Source: Actinomadura latina NBRC 106108
GTDB lineage: Bacteria > Actinomycetota > Actinomycetes > Streptosporangiales > Streptosporangiaceae
DNA length: 64,000 nucleotides
Assembly: GCF_001552195.1 (NCBI RefSeq)
Contig: NZ_BCQS01000017.1
Location: 62,001-126,000 of the forward strand
Direction: 5' to 3'
Position numbers and translations under genes: made by a program. Shown here piece after piece: positions 1 to 8,358 of this stretch. The notes beneath the pieces were generated by a model. That model ran no database searches and was not told the origin of the DNA. It worked only from the letters and a program-made list of their open reading frames with translations. Each line of letters starts with the position of its first letter. Position 1 is the stretch's first letter.

Positions 1-2
1 TC

Positions 3-284
3 GAGGCCGAAGCGAAGCACCAGCGCGAGTGCTTCGAGGCGGGCGTCCTGTTCGCCCGCACGGAGGGCATCGTCCCGGCCCCCGAACCCACCCACGCCCT
101 GGCCGCCGCCATCGCCGAGGCCCGCCACTGCGCCGAGACGGGCGAACCCAAGGTCATCCTCACCGCCCTCTGCGGCCACGGCCACCTCGACATGGCGGCC
201 TACGACCGCTACCTTTCCGGCACCATGGAAGACCACGCCCTCCCCCAGTCCCGCCTGGACGAGGCCATGTCCACCCTTCCGTGA
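3..284 (+). CDS. TrpB-like PLP-dependent enzyme, C-terminal end (partial)
   Basis: Only the last 93 codons lie in the window; the gene is open at the left edge. The visible protein contains EGIVPAPEPTHAL and then a C-terminal stretch with CGHGHLDMAAYD, which I recognise as the end of TrpB-like (TrpB2-type) pyridoxal-phosphate enzymes: the glutamate and glycine-rich loop near the cofactor, and the SGHG(H/F)xDLxAY motif. These enzymes are relatives of the tryptophan synthase beta subunit and catalyse beta-replacement on serine-type substrates; stand-alone forms often have no TrpA partner. The catalytic lysine is outside the window. The stop TGA precedes the RNase P RNA by about 45 bases on the same strand. 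Confidence 0.75.
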   Translation, partial: EAEAKHQRECFEAGVLFARTEGIVPAPEPTHALAAAIAEARHCAETGEPKVILTALCGHGHLDMAAYDRYLSGTMEDHALPQSRLDEAMSTLP

Positions 285-330
285 CCGCGGGGCGAGCGCC
301 TCGCTCGACCCGCTAACCTTCTACGTACGG

Positions 331-735
331 CGGACGAGCCGGCCGGGCGGCCGCGTCGGGGAGCGATCCCCGTCGAGGAAAGTCCGGGCTCCACAGGGCA
401 GGGTGGTCGGTAACACCGACCCGGGGTGACCCGCGGGACAGTGCCACAGAAAGCAGACCGCCACCGCCTCGCGCGGTGGTAAGGGTGAAACGGTGAGGTA
501 AGAGCTCACCAGCGCCCACGGTGACGTGGGCGGCTCGGTAAACCCCACCCGGAGCAAGGTCAAGAAGGGGCCCCGCAAGAGGCCCCGCGCAGGCGCTTGA
601 GGGCGGCCCGCCCGAGCCTGCGGGTAGACCGCTGGAGGCCGCCGGCAACGGCGGCCCGAGATGGATGGCCGTCACCCGCCGCCCCGCAAGGGACGGCGGA
701 CCACAGAACCCGGCTTACAGGCCGACTCGTCCGCC
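331..735 (+). ncRNA. rnpB: RNase P RNA (bacterial type A)
   Basis: This is the catalytic RNA of RNase P, which removes 5' leaders from tRNA precursors. Direct evidence is the universally conserved core: GAGGAAAGTCCGGGCTC near 376-392, the ACAGAAAGCAGACC block near 443, GGTAAGAGCTCACCAG near 497, and the distal AGATGGATGGCCGTC and ACAGAACCCGGCTTACA blocks near 659 and 705. The terminal helix pairs CGGACGAGCC at 331 with GGCCGACTCGTCCG ending at 733, so the ends are good to a few bases. Length (about 405 nt) fits GC-rich actinobacterial type A RNAs. Short reading frames on either strand here are spurious. Confidence 0.97.
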
Positions 736-998
736 CTGTCCCTCTCGCCTGCGCCGCAGCCCTCATTGTTCTCGGCCATCGTGGCGTGCCCTAGACGCGG
801 CTGGACGGCCTTCGGGTTCAAGCTCGCCCGGATGAGCCGGGGCGTGGGGAGTCGCGTTGCGCCAGGCGACTCTGGCGAATCGGGTCACCGGACACAGAAG
901 GGATGAAACACGGCGCTTACTGTCCTGGTAAGAGCTGATCGCCTTGATCGGTGACAGCGGCGGGGCCGGGGTTCTGGGCCCCGTGGAGAGGAGCGCTG

Positions 999-1205
999 AT
1001 GATCATCATCGTGTTCATGGCCCTCGTGCTCGCCGGGCTGCTGGGTGGCCTCGCGTACCTGTGGGACTTCTCGCGCGCCAGCCGGCGTGACGCGCTGTTC
1101 CTTCCGGCGCAGGACGGCCGCGCCCGCCGCGCGCGCCGGGTGACGGGGATGTACGTGCGCGACTACCGGGACGACGACGAACGCGACGGGCAGCTGGTCG
1201 GCTGA
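999..1205 (+). CDS. Small single-pass membrane protein, function unknown
   Basis: A 68-residue protein begins with a hydrophobic helix (residues about 1-23, MIIIVFMALVLAGLLGGLAY) and continues with a basic, arginine-rich cytoplasmic tail and an acidic end (YRDDDERDG). A purine-rich Shine-Dalgarno (GGAGAGGAG) ends six bases before the ATG, which argues it is translated although short. A strong hairpin at 1213-1242 follows directly, so it looks like a monocistronic unit. I do not recognise the family; by layout it could be a small signal-anchor protein of the envelope. There is no enzyme motif. Confidence 0.6.
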   Translation: MIIIVFMALVLAGLLGGLAYLWDFSRASRRDALFLPAQDGRARRARRVTGMYVRDYRDDDERDGQLVG

Positions 1206-1212
1206 CCGGACG

Positions 1213-1242
1213 CCGGCGGATCGGGGGTCGCCGATCCGCCGG
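1213..1242 (+). terminator. Hairpin terminator after the small membrane protein
   Basis: Perfect inverted repeat: CCGGCGGATCGG and CCGATCCGCCGG around a 6-base loop, 7 bases after the stop codon at 1205. No T-run, as usual in high-GC actinomycetes. Confidence 0.7.
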
Positions 1243-1370
1243 GGCACGGGGGCGCGGCGCCGGACCGCACGCACCGGGGTGTGCGGACCGGGCGCCGGCC
1301 CGCCGGGCGCGGGGCCGGGGTCTCCGCCCGCGGGACGAGCCCGCCGGGAAGCCGGGGCCGGCGGGAGGCG

Positions 1371-1402
1371 TGCGGGCCGTCCTGACGGGGGGACGGCCCG
1401 CA
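1371..1402 (-). terminator. Hairpin terminator of the SulP-carbonic anhydrase gene
   Basis: TGCGGGCCGTCC and GGACGGCCCGCA form a perfect 12-bp stem with an 8-base loop just beyond the stop codon (1409) of the leftward gene. Confidence 0.75.
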
Positions 1403-1408
1403 CCTCGT

Positions 1409-3670
1409 TCAGCCGACGGTGTGGGTGTCCGGGGCCTCGTCCGGGACGCGGGCGAACGTGCCGGTGGCGCGGTCGAGGATCTCGACCGTCGCGGACGAGA
1501 GGTCCAGGTAGAGGCCGACCAGCTCGATCTCGCCGGACTCGACCCGGTCCCGCAGCCACGGGTAGGTCAGCAGGTTGTCGAGCTGCTGCATCACGTTGAT
1601 CTTGCAGAGCCGGGTGAGGGGCGGCTCGTCCCAGCCGTCCGGGTCGGTGGCGAGGAAGCGGGCGAGGCTGTGGTTGCCGTGCCGCAGCCACCGCGACAGC
1701 CCGGTCAGGTGCTCGACCTCGGTGCCGCCGGCGAGCAGCGCGGCCATCGCGCCGCAGTTGGAGTGGCCGCAGATCGTGATCGTCCGGATGTCGAGGACGT
1801 TGGTGGCGTACTCGACGGTGGCGGAGACGGAGTCGTCGGGCGTCCGGGACCCGTGCCGGGGGACGAGGGCGCCGACGTTGCGGTTGATGAACAGGTCGCC
1901 GGGGCCGCTGGCGGTGATGATGTTGGGCACGACGCGCGAGTCCACGCAGGTGATGAACAGGTGCTGCGGCTTCTGCTCCATCGCCAGTTCGGCCATGATC
2001 GGCCGGACGAGGCGGGCCGTGCTGCCGTGGTACTCGCGGACGCCGTCCAGCAGGACCGCCGCCGGGGACGTCTCCGGCGCGTCGAGCTCGGCCTCCGTGC
2101 GGCGCCGCCGATTCGCCCAGGGGGCCCACCAGCGGGACGGCGGGGCTGCTTTACGTGGCTGAGTCATATCGCCTGTCACGGCTCTTTCATACCAAGCCTC
2201 GTGAACCTCGTCGATGTCGACCCTCCCCCCTTGGCGTTCGTGCGCGAGCCGCCACTGGTGGATCGCGTCGAACGCGGCATGGTCCATGAAGTCGACATTG
2301 AGGTCCAGGTCGACGCCGTAGCCGGCCGGGATCTCCTGCAGCGCGCGGGTCACCCGGGGGACGCCGAGGAAGGTGAACGTCCCCTCGACGACCACGTGCC
2401 GGCGGGGCGGGACGGGCCCGTCGCCCGGCACGGGCACGAGTTCCTCGGTCCGGACCGACAGCCGCGTCAGTCGGCGCAGCGCCATCACCGCCATGATCGC
2501 GACGCCCACCAGGACGCCTTCGCCCAGCCCCAGCAGGACGACGCCGGCGAGGGTGCCGTAGTAGGCGGGCGCCTCCCGGTGGTGGCGCAGGTCGCGGACG
2601 CGGGCGAGGTCGGTCAGCCGCAGCCCGAGCACGACCAGCAGCGCGGCGAGCGCGGACAGCGGGACCCGCCCGATGAGCGGTGCGCACGCCAGCGCGAGGA
2701 CGAGCACCCAGACGCCGTGCAGGACGGGTGACAGCCGGGTGCGTCCGCCGGCGTCCACGTTGGCGGTGCTGCGGACGATCACGCCCGCGACCGGCAGCCC
2801 GCCGAGCAGCCCGGACACGGCGTTGGCGGCACCTTGCGCGCGCAGCTCCCGGTCGAGGTCGGCGGGCGGGATCCCGTCCGGCCTGATGCGGTCGACCGCC
2901 ACGCTGCACAGCAGCGACGCGACGGCGGCGACCAGCGCGACGGAGACGACGGCCCCCGCGATCCCGATCGGCGAGCCGTCCGGGAGGACGGGGGCGGTCC
3001 AGCCGTCCAGCGGCGAGTCCGGCAGGTGGACGCGCGGCACCGGCAGGCCGAGGCCCCAGGCGGCGGCGGTCGCGAGGGCGACGGCGGGCAGCGGACCCGG
3101 GACGAGGCGCAGCCGCCCGCCGCGCGGCAGCCGCGACCAGCCGGCCAGGACGAGGACGGTCAGCGCGCCGATGAGCGCCGGCCCCGGCGCCGGGTGCAGG
3201 AGCTGTCCGGGCAGTTCCCGCAGGTCGGCGACGGCGGACTGCTGCGGGCTGCCGCCGAGCACGACATGCGCCTGCGCGAGGACGATCACGACGCCGATCC
3301 CGGCGAGCATCCCGTGCACGACGGCGGGGGACACGGCGAGCGCGGCCCGCGCCACCCGCCCGGCGCCGAGGAGGAGCTGCACCAGCCCGCCGAGCATGGT
3401 GATCGTGCACGTGGCGCGCCAGCCGTAGGTCTGGACGAGTTCCGCCACGAGGACGGTGAGCCCGGCGGCCGGCCCGCTGACCTGCAGCGGGGAGCCGCCC
3501 AGCAGGCCCGCGACGATCCCGCCGGTGACGGCCGCGATCAGCCCGGCGGCGACCGGGGCGCCGGACGCGACCGCGATGGCGAGCGACAGCGGGACCGCGA
3601 CGAGGAAGACGACGAACGACGCGAGCAGATCCCGTCGCAGAATGGACACGTTGCGTGTCTTTGAAGTCAC
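1409..3670 (-). CDS. SulP-family anion transporter fused to beta-carbonic anhydrase
   Basis: A 753-residue fusion. Residues about 8-400 are a SulP/SLC26 membrane domain with many hydrophobic segments (first: LLASFVVFLVAVPLSLAIAV). A short STAS-like cytosolic stretch follows (GTFTFLGVPRVTRALQEIP). From about 525 to the end lies a beta-class carbonic anhydrase: CVDSR (zinc Cys575, Asp577, Arg579) and CGHSNC (His636, Cys639) are all present. Such fusions, like Rv3273 of M. tuberculosis, are thought to couple bicarbonate uptake to CO2 interconversion; substrate specificity here is inference. The start is uncertain: GTG at 3670 gives VTSKTRNVS, and an in-frame GTG at 3649 gives VSILRRD; neither has a convincing ribosome site. 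It is a single-gene unit with its own terminator. Confidence 0.9.
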   Translation of the reverse strand: MTSKTRNVSILRRDLLASFVVFLVAVPLSLAIAVASGAPVAAGLIAAVTGGIVAGLLGGSPLQVSGPAAGLTVLVAELVQTYGWRATCTITMLGGLVQLLLGAGRVARAALAVSPAVVHGMLAGIGVVIVLAQAHVVLGGSPQQSAVADLRELPGQLLHPAPGPALIGALTVLVLAGWSRLPRGGRLRLVPGPLPAVALATAAAWGLGLPVPRVHLPDSPLDGWTAPVLPDGSPIGIAGAVVSVALVAAVASLLCSVAVDRIRPDGIPPADLDRELRAQGAANAVSGLLGGLPVAGVIVRSTANVDAGGRTRLSPVLHGVWVLVLALACAPLIGRVPLSALAALLVVLGLRLTDLARVRDLRHHREAPAYYGTLAGVVLLGLGEGVLVGVAIMAVMALRRLTRLSVRTEELVPVPGDGPVPPRRHVVVEGTFTFLGVPRVTRALQEIPAGYGVDLDLNVDFMDHAAFDAIHQWRLAHERQGGRVDIDEVHEAWYERAVTGDMTQPRKAAPPSRWWAPWANRRRRTEAELDAPETSPAAVLLDGVREYHGSTARLVRPIMAELAMEQKPQHLFITCVDSRVVPNIITASGPGDLFINRNVGALVPRHGSRTPDDSVSATVEYATNVLDIRTITICGHSNCGAMAALLAGGTEVEHLTGLSRWLRHGNHSLARFLATDPDGWDEPPLTRLCKINVMQQLDNLLTYPWLRDRVESGEIELVGLYLDLSSATVEILDRATGTFARVPDEAPDTHTVG

Positions 3671-3729
3671 ACACCGTATATAAGCATGACTAAGCGCGGC
3701 TTCACGCACGCACGCGCCCGGAACACGGC

Positions 3730-3759
3730 GAGGGCCGCCGGACGGATCCGGCGGCCCTC
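3730..3759 (-). terminator. Hairpin terminator of the disordered membrane protein gene
   Basis: GAGGGCCGCCGGA and TCCGGCGGCCCTC form a 13-bp perfect stem with a 4-base loop, 18 bases past the stop at 3777. It also sits upstream of the SulP fusion and may insulate the two genes. Confidence 0.7.
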
Positions 3760-3776
3760 GGTCGTGCGCGTGCGCG

Positions 3777-5552
3777 TCAGCGGCGGTAGTTCTCCCAGTC
3801 GTCCTGGGACTGGCGGTTCCCGTACGGAGGGTTGTCGTCCTGCTGGCCGCCCTGGTAGCCGCCCTGCTGCTGCGAGCCGCCGCTGTAGTAGCCGGGGTTG
3901 TACGCCTGCGTGGAGTTCGGGTCGGCGTAGCCGCCCTGCGCACCCGGGTCGTGCGGCGCGGCCAGCGGGTCGCCGCCGCCGTTGTAGCTGCTGCCGCTGA
4001 AGTCGCCGTAGACGCCGCCGGAGCCGCTGCCGGAGCCGCCGTACGGTTCGTGGCCGCCACCGCCGAGCGGGTCGTCGTAGCGCGTGGACTCGCCGTAGGC
4101 CGGGGCGGTGGGGTAGCCGTCGTTCTGCGGCTGGCCCTGCCCGTAGCCGGACGGTGCGCCGAGGCCGGAGTCGTAGCCGGAGCCCATGCCCGGGTCGTAC
4201 CCGCCGCCCTGCCCGCCGCCCTGCCCGCCGGACGACCACGGGCCGGTGTTCCCCGTGCCGCCCGTGCTGCCCGAGGGCGAGCTCGTCCCGTAGGAGCCGG
4301 TGCTCAGCGGGTCGCCGAGCGGGTCGTTCAGGGAGCCGCCGCCGTAGGAGCCGCCCGGGTCGGACGAGGGCGCCGAGCCCACCGTCCGCTGCCGGTCGGA
4401 CTGGATGCGCTGGAGCAGCTCGTCCACCGTCGGGAGCTTGTGGCCGTCGGTGTCGGTCCCGCCGCCGTGCGCGGCCGCGGGCACCGGAGCCGCGGGGGAG
4501 GGGGGCGGTCCGGCCGGCTCGTCGGGACGGCCGAGCGGCAGCCCGAGCGGGTCGGACGCCCGCGGGTCGCCGCCGCGCCCGCCGCCGGGGCCGAGCGGCA
4601 TGTCGTAGTCCTGGCGTCCGCCGGGAGGCGGCCCGGCGGCCGGGCGCCCGCCCAGCGGGTCGGCGCCGTAGTCGCCGTAGGACGGTTCGCGTGAGCCGTA
4701 CTGGGGCTGCTCGGGAACGCCGTACTGGTCCTGGCCGCCGTAGGACGGGTCGCCGGCGGCGCCGTACGCGGGCTGCGGCTCATGCCCGCCGTACACCGGC
4801 TGGTCGGGCATGCCCGGACCGCCGTAGGACGGGCCGCCGAGGTCGGCGGGGACCGGGTCGAGGGACGTCGCGCCGGGGTCGTTGCCGAACGGCGCGCCGC
4901 CCGGGAACCCGCCCGGGGCCGGCATCTGCTGCGGGCCGGTGCCGCCGCCCTGCCCGCCGGGGTGGCCGCCCAGGCCGTTGAGCACGGTGCCGTCGGCGCT
5001 CAGCGAGACCGGCTGGGTCAGCTGGGGCTGCTCGGCCGGCGGCTGCTCGGGTGGCGGACCCTGCGCGTTCAGCGGGTCGGCGGCGAAGTCGGGCTCGGGC
5101 CGCTCGCCCTCGTGGTCGCGGTCGTGCTGCCAGGGGAACTTGGGCTTGTCGAAGGTGATCGTCGCCCAGTAGTCGTCGTCCTCCATCTCGTCGGACGCCT
5201 GGCCGCTCGGCGCGGGGGGCGGCGGGGACGGGACGGCGGTGGGCGCGGCGAGCGGCCCGCCGCCGCCGCCGGCGACGCGGCGGTCGGGCGCGGCCACGGG
5301 CTCGGGCGCGCGGTCGTAGCCGCCGTCGTAGCCCTCGTCGTACCCGTCGTTGTAACCGGGGCCGTAGTCGTCGTGAACGCCCGGCTGTTCCTGCGGCGGG
5401 ACTCCCCGGCGGCCCCGCGGCTGCTGCGGTTCGTCGTCCATCCAGTCGTCGTCGTCGCGTCCCGCCCTGCTGGCCCGCAGGCCCAGGGCCACGAGGACGA
5501 CCACCAGGACCACGACCACAATGAGGCCGAAGACCACGATGTAAGAAGTCAT
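3777..5552 (-). CDS. Membrane-anchored, low-complexity Gly/Pro/Tyr-rich protein with DPL repeats
   Basis: A 591-residue protein with one N-terminal membrane helix (about residues 3-26, IVVFGLIVVVVLVVVLVALG), a short acidic juxtamembrane part (DDDDWMDDEPQQ), and then about 540 residues that look intrinsically disordered: Gly-, Pro-, Gln-, Tyr- and Asp-rich, with many SYGG/GYG/YGG steps and recurrent DPL units (DPLNAQ, DPLGGRP, DPLGLPLG, DPLGDPLSTG, DPLGGGG, DPLAAP). A semi-conserved patch WATITFDKPKFPW near residue 130 and a predicted helix VDELLQRIQSDRQRT near 380 are the only ordered-looking parts. ATG at 5552 is preferred over an in-frame TTG at 5564. No family is recognised; it could be a scaffold at the cytoplasmic face of the membrane. 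Confidence 0.75.
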   Translation of the reverse strand: MTSYIVVFGLIVVVVLVVVLVALGLRASRAGRDDDDWMDDEPQQPRGRRGVPPQEQPGVHDDYGPGYNDGYDEGYDGGYDRAPEPVAAPDRRVAGGGGGPLAAPTAVPSPPPPAPSGQASDEMEDDDYWATITFDKPKFPWQHDRDHEGERPEPDFAADPLNAQGPPPEQPPAEQPQLTQPVSLSADGTVLNGLGGHPGGQGGGTGPQQMPAPGGFPGGAPFGNDPGATSLDPVPADLGGPSYGGPGMPDQPVYGGHEPQPAYGAAGDPSYGGQDQYGVPEQPQYGSREPSYGDYGADPLGGRPAAGPPPGGRQDYDMPLGPGGGRGGDPRASDPLGLPLGRPDEPAGPPPSPAAPVPAAAHGGGTDTDGHKLPTVDELLQRIQSDRQRTVGSAPSSDPGGSYGGGSLNDPLGDPLSTGSYGTSSPSGSTGGTGNTGPWSSGGQGGGQGGGYDPGMGSGYDSGLGAPSGYGQGQPQNDGYPTAPAYGESTRYDDPLGGGGHEPYGGSGSGSGGVYGDFSGSSYNGGGDPLAAPHDPGAQGGYADPNSTQAYNPGYYSGGSQQQGGYQGGQQDDNPPYGNRQSQDDWENYRR

Positions 5553-5805
5553 GCCACCACCCAATGCCTTGGCCCAGCGAGAGTCGCCGGCGCGGACCGC
5601 GGGTCCGTCCCGATTGTCGCAAGCGTCCGGATATTCACGGGCCTAACCCGATTCTGTCCGACCGCTATGACCGTTGTCACACCCTTCGCGCATATTCACC
5701 CTCACACGGCGCGTACCGATCGGCCAACCTCGCCGATCCGCACACCCCTGTCGGCTCCGGCCCCCCGAGGGGTCCGCCTTGACCCGGTGCTCTCAGGCCC
5801 CATGG

Positions 5806-6396
5806 TCAACGCGCCTGCTCGCCGCCGAAGTTCCCGATGATCCGCCCGCGCCCGATGGTGTGCTGGGCGATGGCCGGAAGCGAGTCCTTCAGCTCGGCGC
5901 CGTTCTGGAACGGTGCCGGATCGTCCAGTGCGTAGATGGTGAACCGGTACCGATGCTCTTGTCCCTTGGGCGGGCACGGTGCCGAGTAGCCCGCCTTCTT
6001 GCCTGTGGTCAACCCTTCGACGGCCCTGTCCAGCCGGGCGTCCTCGACGATCTCGTTCACCGTTCCGTCGATGCCCGCGATCACCCAGTGGACGTAGGCG
6101 CCGCCGGAGGCGTCCGGGTCGTCCATGACGATCGCGAACGACTTGGCGCCGGCCGGCGCCGACCATCGAAGGGGCGGGGTCCTTCCCTGCCCGCCAGGGT
6201 ACGTCGTGCAGCCGTACCGCGGGGGCAAGTCGCCGCCATCGCGGAAGACCGGGCTGGTCACCGTGAACCACTCCGACAGTTCGGCGCTCTTGTTCTGCGG
6301 CGGCCCGATCAGCCCGCAGCCGCTGAGTGCCCCGGCGAGGGCGAGGGCGAGGACGCCCGCCGCGGGCGGGGTCGGACGCCGGTCTCTGCTCATCAT
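5806..6396 (-). CDS. YbhB/YbcL-type PEBP lipoprotein
   Basis: A 196-residue exported protein. The N-terminus has a basic start, a hydrophobic core and a lipobox (ALSGC, lipid-modified Cys about residue 27). The mature part is a phosphatidylethanolamine-binding protein of the Raf-kinase-inhibitor-like bacterial type: FTVTSPVFRDGGDLPPRYGC, the anion-site signature MDDPDASGG-YVHWVIAGI, and the C-terminal YRFTIYALD segment. The family binds small anionic ligands; its physiological role in bacteria is unsettled. Two adjacent ATGs (6396 and 6393) can start it. It lies divergent from ndh, sharing a 389-base intergenic region that holds the Rex site close to ndh. Confidence 0.88.
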   Translation of the reverse strand: MMSRDRRPTPPAAGVLALALAGALSGCGLIGPPQNKSAELSEWFTVTSPVFRDGGDLPPRYGCTTYPGGQGRTPPLRWSAPAGAKSFAIVMDDPDASGGAYVHWVIAGIDGTVNEIVEDARLDRAVEGLTTGKKAGYSAPCPPKGQEHRYRFTIYALDDPAPFQNGAELKDSLPAIAQHTIGRGRIIGNFGGEQAR

Positions 6397-6740
6397 CGAT
6401 ACGCTCCCGGGCGAGATCGTAGCCCGCGTGCCGCGGGGTCGCCGTCATCTCGGTCCCGCTCATCGGCCGCGCGCGTCCCGCCGGCGGCGCCCCCTTCCTC
6501 GTCCGCCCCAACCATAGGGCTTTCCCGGGAGTGCGACGGGCGGTTCGCGGGGCCGCCCGCCGGACGGTCCGGCGAAGTCTCCTGTGACGTGCGTCATGCG
6601 TGCTTTGCCCCGCTCCACCCTGTTATTTGAGAAGGAGTGGCGGGTTTCACACCCGATCCGGCCCCCTGCTTTACCAGGACAGGAAGTTTTCGGGTTCTTC
6701 GCTGGTTAATCGTTGGTGTCAGACAGGTTCCATCGGCTAG

Positions 6741-6760
6741 CTTGTGAATGTCTTCACAAG
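6741..6760 (+). promoter_or_regulatory. Rex (redox repressor) operator upstream of ndh
   Basis: The sequence TTGTGAATGTCTTCACAA lies in a perfect palindrome with 8-bp arms CTTGTGAA/TTCACAAG. It matches the Rex/ROP consensus TTGTGAAnnnnTTCACAA used by actinobacteria, where Rex is released by high NADH. It ends 25 bases before the ndh ATG and overlaps a possible -10 box (TAGCTT, 6738-6743), so binding would block transcription. The rex gene itself is not in the window. Confidence 0.88.
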
Positions 6761-6785
6761 CCGACCGTGACATTGGAGGGCCGCA

Positions 6786-8159
6786 ATGGCCAGGACCGCC
6801 GAGCAGACCTCTGGCGCTCCCCACATCCTCATCGTGGGTGGCGGCTATGTGGGCATGTACACCGCGCTCCGTCTGCAGAAGAAGCTGAAGCGGGAGCTCA
6901 GACGCGGCGAGGTCAAGGTCACCGTCGTTGACCCCAACTCGTACATGACGTACCAGCCGTTCCTCCCCGAGGCCGCCGCCGGGAACATCTCCCCGCGGCA
7001 CGTCGTCGTCCCGCTCCGCCGGGTGCTGCCCAAGTGCACCGTGCGCAAGGCGCGCGTCACCGAGCTGGCACACGACGAGGGGTGGGCGATCGTCCAGCCG
7101 CTGTCCGGGCCCCCGGAGCGGATCTCCTACGACTACCTGGTCATGGCCGCCGGGGCGGTGCCGCGCCTGCTGCCGATCCCCGGGCTCGCCGAGCACGGCA
7201 TCAGCCTCAAGACCGTCGGCGAGGCCATCCACCTGCGCAACCACGTGCTGGAGCAGCTGGAGATCGCCGAGTCGACCGACGACGTCGAGGTGCGCCGCAA
7301 GGCGCTGACCTTCGTGTTCGTCGGCGGCGGTTTCGCCGGCGTCGAGGCCGTCGCCGAGCTGGAGGACATGACCCGCGACGCGACCAAGTACATGCGCAAG
7401 GTGACCCCGCAGGACCTGCGGTTCATGCTCGTCGAGGCCGCCGGCCGCATCCTGCCCGAGGTCGGCCCCGACATGGGCAAGTGGACCGCCGAGCAGCTGC
7501 GCGGGCGCGGCATCGCCGTGAAGATGAACACCTACCTGGAGTCGGCGGTCGACGGGCGGATCGAACTGTCGGACGGCAGCAGCTTCCAGGCCGGGACGCT
7601 GGTGTGGAACGCGGGCGTCAAGCCGTCGCCGGTCGTCCGGAACGGCGACCTGCCGCTGGACGAGCGGGGCCGCGTCAAGGGCACCGAGTACCTCACCATC
7701 GAGGGCCTGGTGCGGGCGTTCACCGCCGGCGACAACGCCGCCATCCCGGACCTGACGCAGGAGGGCATGTTCTGCCCGCCGAACGCCCAGCACGCCGCCC
7801 GGCAGGCGAAGGTCCTCGCCGACAACGTCGTCCGGTCCATGCGCGGCAAGACCCTCAAGCCGTACGTGCACGCCAACATCGGCGCCGTCGCCGGGCTCGG
7901 CCTGCACAAGGGCGTCGCCCAGGTCTACGGCTTCAAGGTCAAGGGCTGGCCCGCGTGGTTCATGCACCGCAGCTACCACGGCGCGAAGGTCCCGACCTTC
8001 AACCGCAAGCTGCGCGTCGTCGCCGACTGGACGCTCGCGCTGTTCCTCAAGCGCGAGACCGTCTCGCTCGCGACCGTCGAGCAGCCGCGCGCCGACTTCC
8101 AGCTCGCCGCCCTCGACGACACCAGGGCCAAGAGCAAGGCCAAGGAGGCCGCGGCCTGA
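6786..8159 (+). CDS. ndh: Type II NADH:quinone oxidoreductase (NDH-2)
   Basis: A 457-residue flavoprotein that passes electrons from NADH to menaquinone without pumping protons, at the inner face of the membrane. Two Rossmann motifs are visible: the N-terminal FAD-binding HILIVGGGYVGMYTAL (about 12-27) and the central NAD-binding FVFVGGGFAGVEAVAELEDM (about 178-197). The quinone-side segment and C-terminal amphipathic region (GWPAWFMHRSYHGAKVPTFNRK) fit the family, as does the length. The ATG has a strong GGAGGG Shine-Dalgarno. It is a single-gene unit with the Rex operator upstream and a hairpin terminator downstream, so it is probably induced when the NADH/NAD+ ratio rises, for example under oxygen limitation. 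Confidence 0.93.
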   Translation: MARTAEQTSGAPHILIVGGGYVGMYTALRLQKKLKRELRRGEVKVTVVDPNSYMTYQPFLPEAAAGNISPRHVVVPLRRVLPKCTVRKARVTELAHDEGWAIVQPLSGPPERISYDYLVMAAGAVPRLLPIPGLAEHGISLKTVGEAIHLRNHVLEQLEIAESTDDVEVRRKALTFVFVGGGFAGVEAVAELEDMTRDATKYMRKVTPQDLRFMLVEAAGRILPEVGPDMGKWTAEQLRGRGIAVKMNTYLESAVDGRIELSDGSSFQAGTLVWNAGVKPSPVVRNGDLPLDERGRVKGTEYLTIEGLVRAFTAGDNAAIPDLTQEGMFCPPNAQHAARQAKVLADNVVRSMRGKTLKPYVHANIGAVAGLGLHKGVAQVYGFKVKGWPAWFMHRSYHGAKVPTFNRKLRVVADWTLALFLKRETVSLATVEQPRADFQLAALDDTRAKSKAKEAAA

Positions 8160-8195
8160 CCGCGCTCTGACCCCGGCCTCAGGCCGGCCACCTCA

Positions 8196-8226
8196 CGCCC
8201 CGGCGGTTCCCGCGACCGCCGGGGCG
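8196..8226 (+). terminator. Hairpin terminator of ndh
   Basis: CGCCCCGGCGGT and ACCGCCGGGGCG pair perfectly over 12 bp with a 7-base loop, 36 bases past the ndh stop. Confidence 0.75.
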
Positions 8227-8292
8227 TTCCGCGTCCCCGGGCAAGGGACAATCGGCGGGTGCGGATCGTCTTGCCCGCCTCGCACGTCCACC

Positions 8293-8327
8293 CACGGGCA
8301 GGCGCGTGGAGCGAGCGCCTGCCCGTG
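8293..8327 (-). terminator. Hairpin terminator of the DrrAB-like operon
   Basis: CACGGGCAGGCGC and GCGCCTGCCCGTG make a 13-bp perfect stem, 31 bases beyond the permease stop at 8359. A second small stem (CGGGGG/CCCCCG, 8338-8353) lies between them. Confidence 0.7.
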
Positions 8328-8358
8328 ACGGGGTCAGCGGGGGACTACCCCCGACAGA

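Noticed and set aside
885-2129. Long frames opposite or alongside the carbonic anhydrase fusion (for example 885-2129 minus, 1370-2731 plus)
   Set aside because: They are Arg/Pro/Gly-rich shadows caused by high third-position GC and have no domain, while the fused transporter frame has clear motifs.
6594-7979. 461-codon minus-strand frame across ndh
   Set aside because: It is the antisense of a gene with unambiguous FAD and NAD motifs; its product (GVHVRLEGLAAHG type) has no family features.
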